Shown piece after piece: positions 50,447-58,233 of a stretch of 64,000 nucleotides of DNA. Made by a program: the position numbers and the translations under genes. The stretch comes from Aureimonas endophytica. Lineage in GTDB: Bacteria > Pseudomonadota > Alphaproteobacteria > Rhizobiales > Rhizobiaceae. How positions within the stretch are numbered: the stretch's first letter is position 1; each line of letters starts with the position of its first letter. The DNA lies in contig NZ_BMIQ01000001.1 in the NCBI RefSeq assembly GCF_014642635.1, positions 558,001 through 622,000 of the forward strand, in the 5' to 3' direction. The notes under the pieces are model-generated. The model did no database searches, was not told the origin of the DNA, and saw nothing but the letters and a program-made list of their open reading frames with translations.

Positions 50447-51310
50447 ATGAGCGACGAGCCGAAGACCCATACGCCGAAAGACAGCCATTATGCGCGCCTG
50501 CGCCGCGCGCATCGCGACCGCACGGCGACGCCCGGCGAGAGCGCGGCGCCGAAGCGGGCGCGGCCCCATCATCCGGGCCAGCCGGGCGCGAGCGATCGCG
50601 TGCGCCTCTACGGGCTTCACACCGTCGCGGCGGCGCTCGGCAATCCCGAACGGCGTCTTCACAAGCTTCTGGCGACGCGCAACGCGCTGGCGCGCCTGGA
50701 ACTCGACACCGACGCCCTGCCCTGTCCCTTCGAGATCGTCGAGCCACGGGCGCTCGACGTCGCGCTCGGCTCGGACGCCGTGCATCAGGGCGTGATGCTG
50801 GAGGCCGAGCCGCTGCCGCAGCGCCGCGTCGCGGATCTCTCCCAGGCCTCGCTGGTTCTGGTGCTCGACCAGGTGACAGACCCGCACAATGTCGGCGCGA
50901 TCCTGCGCTCGGCCGTCGCCTTCGGGGCGGGTGCCGTCATCTCCACCACCCGCCATTCCCCGCAGGAATCGGGCGTCCTGGCGAAGTCGGCCTCCGGCGC
51001 GCTCGAGCATGTGCCGAGCATCCAGGTCGTCAATCTCGCGCAGGCCCTCGATGAACTGTCGGCGCAGGGCTTCCAGACCATCGGTCTCGATTCGGAAGGG
51101 GCGGAAGAGCTCGAACCTTCCTTCAAGGCTGGCCGAATCGCGCTCGTCCTCGGCTCGGAGGGCAAGGGTCTGCGGCAGAAGACGCGCGAGACCGTCGACG
51201 TGCTGGCACGCCTCGAAATGCCGGGCGCGATCCGCTCCCTCAACGTCTCGAACGCGGCGGCCGTCGCGCTCTATGCGGCGCGGCGGCATCTGGCTTCGGC
51301 CGAGGGCTGA
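50447..51310 (+). CDS. rlmB: 23S rRNA (guanosine-2'-O)-methyltransferase RlmB
   Basis: 287 residues. A basic N-terminal extension, an L30e-like substrate-binding domain (VRLYGLHTVAAALGNPERRL) and the SPOUT domain with motif 1 LDQVTDPHNVGAILRSA, motif 2 ALVLGSEGKGLR and motif 3 IRSLNVSNAAAVALY. It methylates G2251 in the P loop of 23S rRNA. It diverges from tRNA-Tyr, the usual neighbour in rhizobia. Some annotation calls it a TrmH-family methyltransferase. Confidence 0.92.
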   Translation: MSDEPKTHTPKDSHYARLRRAHRDRTATPGESAAPKRARPHHPGQPGASDRVRLYGLHTVAAALGNPERRLHKLLATRNALARLELDTDALPCPFEIVEPRALDVALGSDAVHQGVMLEAEPLPQRRVADLSQASLVLVLDQVTDPHNVGAILRSAVAFGAGAVISTTRHSPQESGVLAKSASGALEHVPSIQVVNLAQALDELSAQGFQTIGLDSEGAEELEPSFKAGRIALVLGSEGKGLRQKTRETVDVLARLEMPGAIRSLNVSNAAAVALYAARRHLASAEG

Positions 51311-51314
51311 ACCC

Positions 51315-52403
51315 TCAGATCTCGACTTCGACCCGGCCGATCGGCTTCGAACAGCAGGCGAGGATATAGCCCTCCTCGATCTCGTCGTCGCGAATGCCGC
51401 CATTATGCACCATGTGCACGTTGCCGGAGACTTTCCGCGTCTTGCAGGTGCCGCAGACGCCGAACTGGCAGGCGCTCGGGATATTCAGCCCGTTCGCCTT
51501 CGCGACCGAGAGAATCGTGTCGGTCTCGGTGCATTCCGCCTCGATGCCGGATTCGGTGAAGCGGATCGAGGCGCCCCGCCCTTCCTCCGGCACGATGTCG
51601 CCCTGCGGCACGAGCTCGGCCGTCTCGACCGGCGCCTGGAAGCTTTCCTCGTGATAATGCGCCATGCCGAAGCCGGAGGCGTTGAGGATGTCGCGCACCC
51701 CTTGCATGAAGGGCGCCGGGCCGCAGCAGAAGACCTCGCGATCGTGATAGTCCGGGGCGATCAGTTCCAGCATCAGGCTGTTCAGCCGGCCGCGATAGCC
51801 GGTCCAGATGCCGTGCGGGTCCGGCCGCTCGACGACGAAGGTGACGTCGATCTCCGGCACGCGCTCCATCATCAGTTCCAGCTCGCGCCGGAAGATGATG
51901 TCGGAGGGCGAGCGGGCGCAATGGATGAACTTGATATCCGTCTTGCGCCCGTAATCGTAGACCCAGCGCGTCATCGACATCATCGGCGTGACGCCGGAGC
52001 CGGCCGAGACGAAGAGATAGCGCTCGGCCGGATGCTGCTCGAAGGTGAAGGTGCCGGCCGGGCCGAAGGCCTTCAACCGGACGCCGGGGCGCACGTTCTC
52101 GAACATCCAGCGGCCGGCGATGCTGCCGGCCTGCGCCTTCACCGTCACCGAGACGGAGAGCGGCCGCGAGGGGCTGGAGGAGAGCGTGTAGGTCCGAAGG
52201 ATCGTGCCGTTCTCCGTCGGTAGTTCCAGCGTGACGAACTGGCCGGGCGCGTAGCGGAACCAGCTGTCACTCGGGGTCTGGAACGAGAAGGTGCGCACGT
52301 CCTGCGTTTCGGGCAGGACGCCGACGCATTCGAGCACCTGCGCCTTGTCGTTCCAGCGCGGCAACTCGTCGATATGCTTGTGCCGCAGCAGCGCGTTTTC
52401 CAT
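51315..52403 (-). CDS. gbcB: Hybrid NAD(P)H-dependent reductase, GbcB-like (glycine betaine demethylase component)
   Basis: 362 residues: a ferredoxin-NADP reductase module (RTYTLSSSP for FAD, then SAGSGVTPMMSM for the nucleotide) and a C-terminal plant-type 2Fe-2S domain with Cys312, Cys317, Cys320 and Cys350 or 351. This order passes electrons from NAD(P)H to a Rieske oxygenase. It starts 13 bases behind gbcA, so both are one operon. Its partner is probably a betaine demethylase, giving dimethylglycine and formaldehyde from glycine betaine, but proline betaine (stachydrine) is also possible. Confidence 0.8.
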   Translation of the reverse strand: MENALLRHKHIDELPRWNDKAQVLECVGVLPETQDVRTFSFQTPSDSWFRYAPGQFVTLELPTENGTILRTYTLSSSPSRPLSVSVTVKAQAGSIAGRWMFENVRPGVRLKAFGPAGTFTFEQHPAERYLFVSAGSGVTPMMSMTRWVYDYGRKTDIKFIHCARSPSDIIFRRELELMMERVPEIDVTFVVERPDPHGIWTGYRGRLNSLMLELIAPDYHDREVFCCGPAPFMQGVRDILNASGFGMAHYHEESFQAPVETAELVPQGDIVPEEGRGASIRFTESGIEAECTETDTILSVAKANGLNIPSACQFGVCGTCKTRKVSGNVHMVHNGGIRDDEIEEGYILACCSKPIGRVEVEI

Positions 52404-52416
52404 CTGCGGAACGGCC

Positions 52417-53661
52417 TCAGGCGACTTCCGCCAGATGCGGCAGCCGCTCGCCGCGCAGCCGCTTGTCCATAAAGTCGCAATACCAGTCGACGAACTGGAT
52501 CACGCCGCCTTCGTGGACCGCCGAATAGGGACCGGGCCGATAGGCCGGCGACAGGATGCCGATCTGATTCTCCTCGATGATCTGCCGGTCCTGGTCGTTG
52601 GTGGCGATCCAGACCTTGGTCATCTCGTCCAGCGAATAGTCGACGCCTTCCTTCGCGTCCTTGTGGACCAGCCACTTGGTGGTGACTTCCGTCTCGGTCG
52701 GCCCCTTCGGCAGGACGCGGAAGGAGACGGCATGGTCGCCCAGCATGTGGTTCCAGGTCGAAGGATAGTGGAAGAGCAGCATGGTGCCGATCTTCGGAAT
52801 GGTGACGCCCTCGCTCAAAGGCCGGCTGACCGCCGCCTTGCCGCTCATCGTGTAGCTCACCGCGTCGCGGAGCAGCGGCATGCGCGCCGTGCGGAACTGG
52901 CCGAGCGGATCGATCTGGAACTTCGAGGGCAGGCCCGCCGCCTCGCAGCGCTGCCAATGTTCCTGGATCTCCGGGTCCTCATGCGCGTCGACGCCGGTGG
53001 CGCCCGGCGCTTCGGGATAGGTGCGGCAGAGTTCCGGGTGGCTGCCGGCGCAATGGTAGCATTCCCGGTTGTTCTCCCAAGTCAGCTTCCAGTTGCCCTT
53101 CTCGACGATGGTCATCTCGAAGGCGACCTTCGCCTCGGTCAGGCGGTGCGGCGCGAGATAGGGCTCGATCATGGCGCGGACCGGCTGGAAGTTCATCGGT
53201 TGCTCGGCCAGCGACACGAAGACGTAGCCCGCGACCGTCTCGCAATGCAGCGGCTTCAGGCCGAACTCGGCCGGCTTGAAGTCCGGCCCCATGTCGCGGG
53301 CGAAAAGCAGCCGCCCGTCGAGCTCGTAGGTCCATTGGTGATAGGGGCAGACCAGCTTCGCCGCCGTGCCCTTGGCGGCCGAGCAGATGCGCGAGCCGCG
53401 ATGGCGGCAGGAATTGTGGAAGGCGCGAATGGTCTTCTGGCCGTCGCGGACGACGACGATCGGATAGTCGCCCACCTGCAGCGTCAGATAGCTGCCGGGC
53501 TTCGGCAATTCGCAGTCATGGCCGACGAAAAGCCAGTCGCGATACCAGATGTTCTCCAGGTCGAGCTGGTAGAAGTCGGGGTCGCAATAGAACTCCCGAT
53601 CGAGGCTGAACCCCGGTTTCCGTTGCTGGAACTTGGCCAGCATTGCGTCGCGTATGGTCAT
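52417..53661 (-). CDS. gbcA: Rieske-type oxygenase, GbcA-like (glycine/proline betaine demethylase)
   Basis: 414 residues. The Rieske centre is Cys85-x-His87 and Cys105-x2-His108 (CRHRG, CPYHQW); the mononuclear iron site is in NNRECYHCAGSHPEL with His203 and His208. The sequence pattern is that of GbcA and Stc2 rather than of aromatic dioxygenases. It is followed by its reductase. The 224-base gap 53662-53885 upstream shows no gene. Confidence 0.8.
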   Translation of the reverse strand: MTIRDAMLAKFQQRKPGFSLDREFYCDPDFYQLDLENIWYRDWLFVGHDCELPKPGSYLTLQVGDYPIVVVRDGQKTIRAFHNSCRHRGSRICSAAKGTAAKLVCPYHQWTYELDGRLLFARDMGPDFKPAEFGLKPLHCETVAGYVFVSLAEQPMNFQPVRAMIEPYLAPHRLTEAKVAFEMTIVEKGNWKLTWENNRECYHCAGSHPELCRTYPEAPGATGVDAHEDPEIQEHWQRCEAAGLPSKFQIDPLGQFRTARMPLLRDAVSYTMSGKAAVSRPLSEGVTIPKIGTMLLFHYPSTWNHMLGDHAVSFRVLPKGPTETEVTTKWLVHKDAKEGVDYSLDEMTKVWIATNDQDRQIIEENQIGILSPAYRPGPYSAVHEGGVIQFVDWYCDFMDKRLRGERLPHLAEVA

Positions 53662-53885
53662 GCCCTTTTCCCGTATCCTGTGACGGACGCTTCCGCACGC
53701 TTCATGGAAGGCGGGAGGCCTGACGGGGAACCGATGGTGCCGGCTGTCCCCGCCGTCCGGTTTTCGAGGCGCTCGCGAAGGGCGGGCGCTGTCCGATGGG
53801 CAAGTCTCCGCCGAATGGGCCGGCCGGGCGCCGACAAAAGCGACAAGCCGCCGCGCTAGCTACGACATGCCGTCGCCTCTGCCGC

Positions 53886-54350
53886 TCAGAGAGAGGCGAC
53901 GAGCCGCGATTCGGGCGGCGCGAAGCCGAGGCGCAGGCTCATCGCCGACTTGTCCGCCACGAGATCGGCGATCGTGTAGCCGGCCAGCACCTCCAGAAAG
54001 GCTTCCAGCGCCTCGTGCAGCGCGCCGTTCAGACCGCAATTGCCGATCAGCGGGCAATCGCTGCCGCCCGGCTCGAAACATTCGGCGAGGGAGAAGTTCT
54101 CCTCCGTCGCCTCCACGACGGCGCGCAGGGTGATCGCCTCCGCCGGCTTGCGCAGTCGGATGCCGCCGTTGCGGCCGCGCACCGTCTCGACGAAGCCGGC
54201 CTCGACGAGCGGTTGGAGGATCTTGAACAGGAACAGTTCCGAGACGGAATAGGCGAGCGCGATCTCGGCGACTCGACTGAGCTTCTCGCCGCGCATCGCG
54301 CAATACATCAGCATGCGGATGGCATGATTGGTCTGGCGCGTCAGCCGCAT
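53886..54350 (-). CDS. rirA: Rrf2-family iron-responsive regulator RirA
   Basis: 154 residues from the ATG at 54350 (MRLTRQTNHAIRMLMYCA); a GTG directly before it is also in frame. The winged helix contains VSELFLFKILQPL and VETVRGRNGGIRL, both nearly invariant in RirA. Three cysteines (91, 99, 105 in ECFEPGGSDCPLIGNCG) match the Fe-S ligands of RirA. In rhizobia RirA with its cluster represses iron uptake genes when iron is sufficient. An Irr-type box lies before the gene. IscR is less likely since no isc/suf genes are near and the N-terminus fits RirA. Confidence 0.88.
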   Translation of the reverse strand: MRLTRQTNHAIRMLMYCAMRGEKLSRVAEIALAYSVSELFLFKILQPLVEAGFVETVRGRNGGIRLRKPAEAITLRAVVEATEENFSLAECFEPGGSDCPLIGNCGLNGALHEALEAFLEVLAGYTIADLVADKSAMSLRLGFAPPESRLVASL

Positions 54351-54363
54351 CACTCGTCTCCAG

Positions 54364-54385
54364 GATGCCGGAATCGACCGGCATC
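54364..54385 (-). promoter_or_regulatory. Hairpin in the rirA leader
   Basis: Eight-base arms (GATGCCGG / CCGGCATC) with a 6-base loop lie directly in front of the rirA Shine-Dalgarno sequence. As RNA it could affect ribosome access; as DNA it could be a binding site. Confidence 0.4.
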
Positions 54386-54390
54386 TCCAC

Positions 54391-54407
54391 CTTAGAAAGA
54401 TTCCAAG
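54391..54407 (-). promoter_or_regulatory. Irr-type iron control element (ICE box) before rirA
   Basis: CTTAGAAAGATTCCAAG is an inverted repeat of the form TTAGAA-N3-TTCCAA, which deviates in one position from the symmetric core of the ICE consensus TTTAGAA-N3-TTCTAAA. It lies 41 bases before the rirA start, where the -10 region would be, a repressing position. Confidence 0.6.
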
Positions 54408-54458
54408 GAAATTGAAGGCGAAATTAAGTCGGCTATCGAGCGATTCCGCCGATCGGCC

Positions 54459-54869
54459 TCAGCCGGCGGCCTCCGGTTCGAAATTCATCGCCACGCCGTT
54501 GATGCAGTAGCGCAGGCCGGTCGGCGGGGGACCGTCCTCGAAGACATGGCCGAGATGGCTGCCGCAACGGCTGCAATGGACCTCGGTGCGCACCATGCCG
54601 TAGCTGCGATCGACGGAGACCTCGACCGAGCCGTCCACCGGATCGTTGAAGCTCGGCCAGCCGGTGCCGCTCTCGAACTTGCGACGCGACACGAAGAGGT
54701 CCTGGCCGCAGCCGGCGCAGGAGAAGGTGCCGTCCCGCTTCTCGTAGTTCAGGGCGCAGCTGCCCGGCCGTTCCGTGCCGTGCTGGCGCATGACCGCATA
54801 TTGCTCCGGCGTCAGCAGCCGGCGCCATTCGTCGTCCGTATGGGTCACGGGAAACTTCGCGACATCCAT
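54459..54869 (-). CDS. msrB: Peptide-methionine (R)-S-oxide reductase
   Basis: 136 residues. Zinc ligands are Cys51, Cys54 (CAGC) and Cys99, Cys102 (CSRC); the catalytic cysteine is Cys122 in RYCINGVAMNF. SGTGWPSFNDP is the substrate-binding part. It reduces methionine-R-sulfoxide in proteins with thioredoxin. No signal peptide, so cytoplasmic. The classical resolving cysteine before SGTGWP is absent, as in many MsrBs. Confidence 0.95.
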   Translation of the reverse strand: MDVAKFPVTHTDDEWRRLLTPEQYAVMRQHGTERPGSCALNYEKRDGTFSCAGCGQDLFVSRRKFESGTGWPSFNDPVDGSVEVSVDRSYGMVRTEVHCSRCGSHLGHVFEDGPPPTGLRYCINGVAMNFEPEAAG

Positions 54870-54924
54870 GGTTTCACCTCATCGATCGTTTCGAACCATA
54901 GGTAGTCGCTCGGCCCCCGAATGC

Positions 54925-54955
54925 AAAAGCCCTCCGCCGGCGGGCGGCGGAGGGC
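54925..54955 (-). terminator. Terminator behind the proline-rich secreted protein gene
   Basis: Ten-base arms (GCCCTCCGCC / GGCGGAGGGC) with a 7-base loop are followed on the minus strand by TTTT. It lies 21 bases behind the stop at 54976 and separates this gene from msrB. Confidence 0.85.
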
Positions 54956-54975
54956 GAAGGCGGAAGGACCGTCGA

Positions 54976-55434
54976 TCAGCGCGCCGGCGGCGGGGGCGGC
55001 AGCGGCAGGGACTTCGCCTGGTCGAGCATCTTCGCCGCGATGTCGGCGCAGGCCTGCATCGGCTCGTCGTCGGCGCATTTCACGTCGAAGCGGAACGGAC
55101 CGTTCTGGATGCGGAAATGGGCGGCCTTCGACGGCGGGGGCGGCGGCGGCATCATGCCGCGCGGGCCCATGCCGTGGCGCGGGCCCTTCGGCCCCGGACC
55201 GTGATCGCGCGGACCGCCGGGCGGCGGCGGGGGCGGCATGTCGGCCATGTCCTCATCGCCCGCAGGGCCCATCTGATCGTCGTCGCCGGCATCGGGCGCC
55301 GCCATGCGGGCGTCGTCCTTGGGAGCGGCGGCGGGAGGCGCCGGCGGCGGAGGCGGCGTCTGGCTCTGGGCGAGCGCGGCGCCGCCGAAGAGACAGAGGC
55401 TCATCGCGGAGGCGAGGAGAAGCTTCGTGTTCAT
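54976..55434 (-). CDS. Secreted proline/methionine-rich hypothetical protein
   Basis: 152 residues. A signal peptide (MNTKLLLASAMSLCLFGGAALAQ) is followed by a proline-rich part with several PPPPPP runs, an acidic Met/Asp segment (DDDQMGPAGDEDMADM) and a Gly/His/Met segment (GPRHGMGPRGMM). A short globular-looking C-terminus has two cysteines (VKCADDEPMQACADIAAKML) that could form a disulfide. No family recognised. It has its own terminator. The acidic and Met/His-rich parts could bind metal, but this is only a guess. Confidence 0.65.
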   Translation of the reverse strand: MNTKLLLASAMSLCLFGGAALAQSQTPPPPPAPPAAAPKDDARMAAPDAGDDDQMGPAGDEDMADMPPPPPPGGPRDHGPGPKGPRHGMGPRGMMPPPPPPSKAAHFRIQNGPFRFDVKCADDEPMQACADIAAKMLDQAKSLPLPPPPPAR

Positions 55435-55513
55435 ACTCGATTTTCCTAGATTGGAGCCGGTAGGCGCTCAGTAAGCGCACTACGGGCCGAAAGGTTGCTC
55501 AAGTTTTGTGCGT

Positions 55514-55542
55514 CAACGCTGAGCAAGTTTGCGTCAGCGTTG
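55514..55542 (-). promoter_or_regulatory. Inverted repeat around the stop of the OB-fold-like gene
   Basis: Nine-base arms (CAACGCTGA / TCAGCGTTG) with an 11-base loop include the TGA stop of the gene at 55534 within the upstream arm. There is no T-tract. It may protect the 3' end or weakly terminate. Confidence 0.4.
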
Positions 55543-56040
55543 GGCGAGTTCGGCCGGCCCGTGGGGATGCGGTCCCCTCGGCGGCTTCGGGGGCCCAAGA
55601 TCGACCACCTTGCCGCTGGCCTCGACCAGCATCTCGGCGCGCAGCACGCCATGGTCGAAGCGGCCCTGCGCGGTGATCGTCTCGCCCTTGGCGGCAAGGC
55701 TGCGGCCCTCGCCTTCCGGCCCGGTCTCGACCAGCGCCCGGCCGGAGCCGTCGTCCACCACCAGCTTGTTGCCGAAGATCTCGGCGACCTGCCCCTTGAT
55801 CGCTGCCGGGCTGTCGTTTTCCAGCGACGCGATGGCGGCGGGTTGCAGGACGAGTGTCGCATGGCGGTGCACGCCGATCAGCGCCGTGCTGGCCCCGCCG
55901 GCGACGAGGCCGAGAACGAGGGCGCCCGCCGTCGCGAGTCCGATCCGGCGCCGGCCCGTGGTCCCGAAGATGGAACGTCTCGGCCGTTCCGGCTCCGGTC
56001 GCGGCGCCGCCGGCTCGCCCGCTTCGTTGTCGATCACCAT
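55534..56040 (-). CDS. Membrane-anchored hypothetical protein with OB-fold-like periplasmic domain
   Basis: 168 residues from the ATG at 56040, with AGGAGG 7 bases before it. A cytoplasmic proline/arginine-rich N-terminus, one transmembrane helix (about 33-56) and a periplasmic part with AIKGQVAEIFGNKLVVDDGSGRALVETGPEG and GETITAQGRFDHGVLRAEMLVEASG. This strand pattern resembles the bacterial OB-fold (YgiW/YdeI) proteins. The gene diverges from an OmpR-type regulator gene, with operator-like repeats between them, so it may be its target. Function unknown. Confidence 0.7.
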   Translation of the reverse strand: MVIDNEAGEPAAPRPEPERPRRSIFGTTGRRRIGLATAGALVLGLVAGGASTALIGVHRHATLVLQPAAIASLENDSPAAIKGQVAEIFGNKLVVDDGSGRALVETGPEGEGRSLAAKGETITAQGRFDHGVLRAEMLVEASGKVVDLGPPKPPRGPHPHGPAELAQR

Positions 56041-56101
56041 CACGGTTCCTCCTTTGCGGTTCGTGATGACGCCCTTGTCGCAGAGCCGCGTCCAATCCCG
56101 C

Positions 56102-56130
56102 CTGAACCGTGCCGTTCAGAATCGGTTCAG
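56102..56130 (+). promoter_or_regulatory. PhoP-box-like direct repeat between the divergent genes
   Basis: GTTCAG occurs at 56114-56119 and 56125-56130, separated by 5 bases (11-base period), and an inverted copy CTGAAC is at 56102-56107. Hexamer-N5-hexamer is the site layout of many OmpR/PhoP-type regulators. It lies 65 bases before the regulator start and about 60 before the divergent membrane protein gene. Confidence 0.5.
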
Positions 56131-56194
56131 CCGCGTGGACTAGCGCTGCCCGCCCGTTATCTCCCCGTCTCTTCAGCCCGTCCGGAGGTTCCCG

Positions 56195-56860
56195 TTGAAG
56201 ATCCTGCTCGTCGAGGACGATGCCTCGCTCGGCGCGAAGATCGCTGAGCAGTTGAAGCGCGAAAACTTCACCGTCGACCACGCGGCGAACGGCGAGGACG
56301 GGCAGCATCTCGGCGACACCGGGACTTATGACGCGGCGGTGCTCGATCTCGGCCTGCCGCTCGTGCCCGGCATCGAGGTGCTGCGGGCCTGGCGCAAGGC
56401 GGGGCGGACGCTGCCGGTGCTGATCCTCACCGCGCGCGACGGCTGGTCGGAAAAGGTCGAGGGCTTCAAGGCGGGCGCCGACGACTATCTGATGAAGCCG
56501 TTCCGGATCGAGGAACTTATCATGCGCCTGCGCGCCCTGGTGCGTCGCGCCAATGGCCATGCCGAGACCCGCATCGTCTGCGGCCCCCTCGCCTATGACG
56601 CGCAGCTCGGCAGTTTCGAACTCGACGGGTTGCCGCTGCGGCTCACCGGTCTCGAATGGCGCGTTCTGTCCTGCCTCGCGTTGCGCAAGGAGCATGTCGT
56701 CGCCCGCGCCGATCTCTTCGAACGCGTTTACGACGGCGATGCCGAAGTCGATTCCAATTCGGTCGAGGTCATCGTCGCGCGGTTGAGGCGCAAGATCGGC
56801 GCCGAACGGATCGAGACCGTGCGCGGCCACGGCTATCGGCTGACGGCCGGAACCCCATGA
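56195..56860 (+). CDS. OmpR/PhoP-family response regulator (TTG start)
   Basis: 221 residues. Receiver domain with Asp8, Asp9, phospho-acceptor Asp51, Thr79 and Lys101; winged-helix DNA-binding domain with LTGLEWRVLSCLALRKEHVVARADLFERVYDGD and VIVARLRRKIG. The start is TTG, with GGAGG 6 bases before it. Translation is coupled to the kinase by an ATGA overlap. It looks like PhoP/QseB-type regulators; its stimulus is unknown. Confidence 0.92.
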   Translation: MKILLVEDDASLGAKIAEQLKRENFTVDHAANGEDGQHLGDTGTYDAAVLDLGLPLVPGIEVLRAWRKAGRTLPVLILTARDGWSEKVEGFKAGADDYLMKPFRIEELIMRLRALVRRANGHAETRIVCGPLAYDAQLGSFELDGLPLRLTGLEWRVLSCLALRKEHVVARADLFERVYDGDAEVDSNSVEVIVARLRRKIGAERIETVRGHGYRLTAGTP

Positions 56861-58227
56861 GACTGCCCCGACCGCAATCGCTGCGCGGCCGGCTGATGCT
56901 GATCGCCGCCGTCGCGACGCTCGTCGCGACGCTCCTGGCCGCCGTCGCCATGGGCCTCGCGCTGCAGGGCTTCGTCACCCGGCAGATCGACCAGCGACTC
57001 GACAGTCAGGCCGCCGCGATCCTCGGCGGGTTGGAGCGCGGCCCGGACGACAGCCTGCGCCTCGCCTATCCCGTGGACGGGCCGCCCTTCGACCGGCGCA
57101 ATCCCGGCTGGTTCTGGCAGGTGGAGGCCGGCGGCGAGGCGCGGCTCCTGTCAGGCTCGCTGCTCGGCGCCGAGCCACTGCACCCTCTGCCCGACGAGGC
57201 CGAGCCGCCCCGCCGGCGGCCCCCCGGTCCGCCGCTCCGGTCCCGGCCCGTCGCGATCGCCGACGACGAGCGGCTTCATGCGCGCCGGCTCGCCGGCAAT
57301 GTCGGCGGCCTGCCGGTCGAGATCGTCGTCACCGCCCCGCGTCAGGCGATCGCCGGCCCCATGGGCGAAGCCTTGACGCCGGTGCTTCTGTCCATGCTGG
57401 CGCTCGGCATCGGTCTCGTCGCCGCGATCTGGGTGCAGGTGCGCTACGGGCTGCGGCCGCTGGAGGCGCTCCGGCAGGACCTCGCCGCCGTGCGCGACGG
57501 CAGGGCCGAGGCCATTCCGGTGGATCAGCCGAGCGAGATCCGCCCGCTGGCGGCCGAGCTGAACGCGCTGCTGCGCGAGAACGAGGCCGGCCTGGAACGC
57601 GCCCGCCGTCACGTCGCCAATCTCGCCCATGGGCTGAAGACGCCGCTCGCCGATCTCGCTCTGTCGCTCGCGGCGGCGGAGCGCGACCCCGACGGCACGG
57701 CCCGGCATCTCGTGGAGGACATGGATCGGCGCGTGCGCCATCACCTCGCCCGTGCGCGGGCGGCGGCGCTCGGCGGCTCGGCCCGGGCCGCCGTGCCGCT
57801 GCGCGAACGCGCCGCCGATCTTCTATCCGTCCTGTCGCGCATCCATCGCGAGCGCGACCATGCCGTGTCGATCGAGATCGCGCCGGAGCTCCGCGTCGCC
57901 TGCGAGACGCAGGATCTCGACGAGATGCTCGGCAATCTTCTCGACAACGCCTTCAAATGGGCCCGTTCGCGGGTGTGCGTCGCCGCCGAGCCGGCGGGAA
58001 GCGAGCTGATCGTCCGGGTCGAGGACGACGGGGCGGGCCTCGCGGCGGACGAGGTGCCGGAAGCCCTGGTGCCTGGGCGGCGCCTCGACGAGATGCAGCC
58101 GGGCCATGGCTTCGGCCTGTCGATCACCCGCGAACTGGCCGAGCTCTATGGCGGCTCGCTGGCGATCACCCGATCCGGCCTCGGCGGCCTTTCGGCGACG
58201 CTGCGCCTGCCGGCCGCGCGCGGCTGA
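56857..58227 (+). CDS. Sensor histidine kinase, PhoQ/QseC-like
   Basis: 456 residues from the ATG at 56857. First transmembrane helix about 13-40, a periplasmic domain of about 130 residues with a proline/arginine-rich stretch (EPPRRRPPGPPLRSRP), a second helix about 175-195, HAMP, then the phosphorylation site LAHGLKTPL (His258), the N box NLLDNAFKW and G box GHGFGLSI. The H box LAHGLKTPL, with G in place of E after the His, is common in PhoQ-like kinases. It pairs with the regulator before it. Its end is 6 bases from the convergent MFS gene. Confidence 0.92.
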   Translation: MRLPRPQSLRGRLMLIAAVATLVATLLAAVAMGLALQGFVTRQIDQRLDSQAAAILGGLERGPDDSLRLAYPVDGPPFDRRNPGWFWQVEAGGEARLLSGSLLGAEPLHPLPDEAEPPRRRPPGPPLRSRPVAIADDERLHARRLAGNVGGLPVEIVVTAPRQAIAGPMGEALTPVLLSMLALGIGLVAAIWVQVRYGLRPLEALRQDLAAVRDGRAEAIPVDQPSEIRPLAAELNALLRENEAGLERARRHVANLAHGLKTPLADLALSLAAAERDPDGTARHLVEDMDRRVRHHLARARAAALGGSARAAVPLRERAADLLSVLSRIHRERDHAVSIEIAPELRVACETQDLDEMLGNLLDNAFKWARSRVCVAAEPAGSELIVRVEDDGAGLAADEVPEALVPGRRLDEMQPGHGFGLSITRELAELYGGSLAITRSGLGGLSATLRLPAARG

Positions 58228-58233
58228 TGCCCG

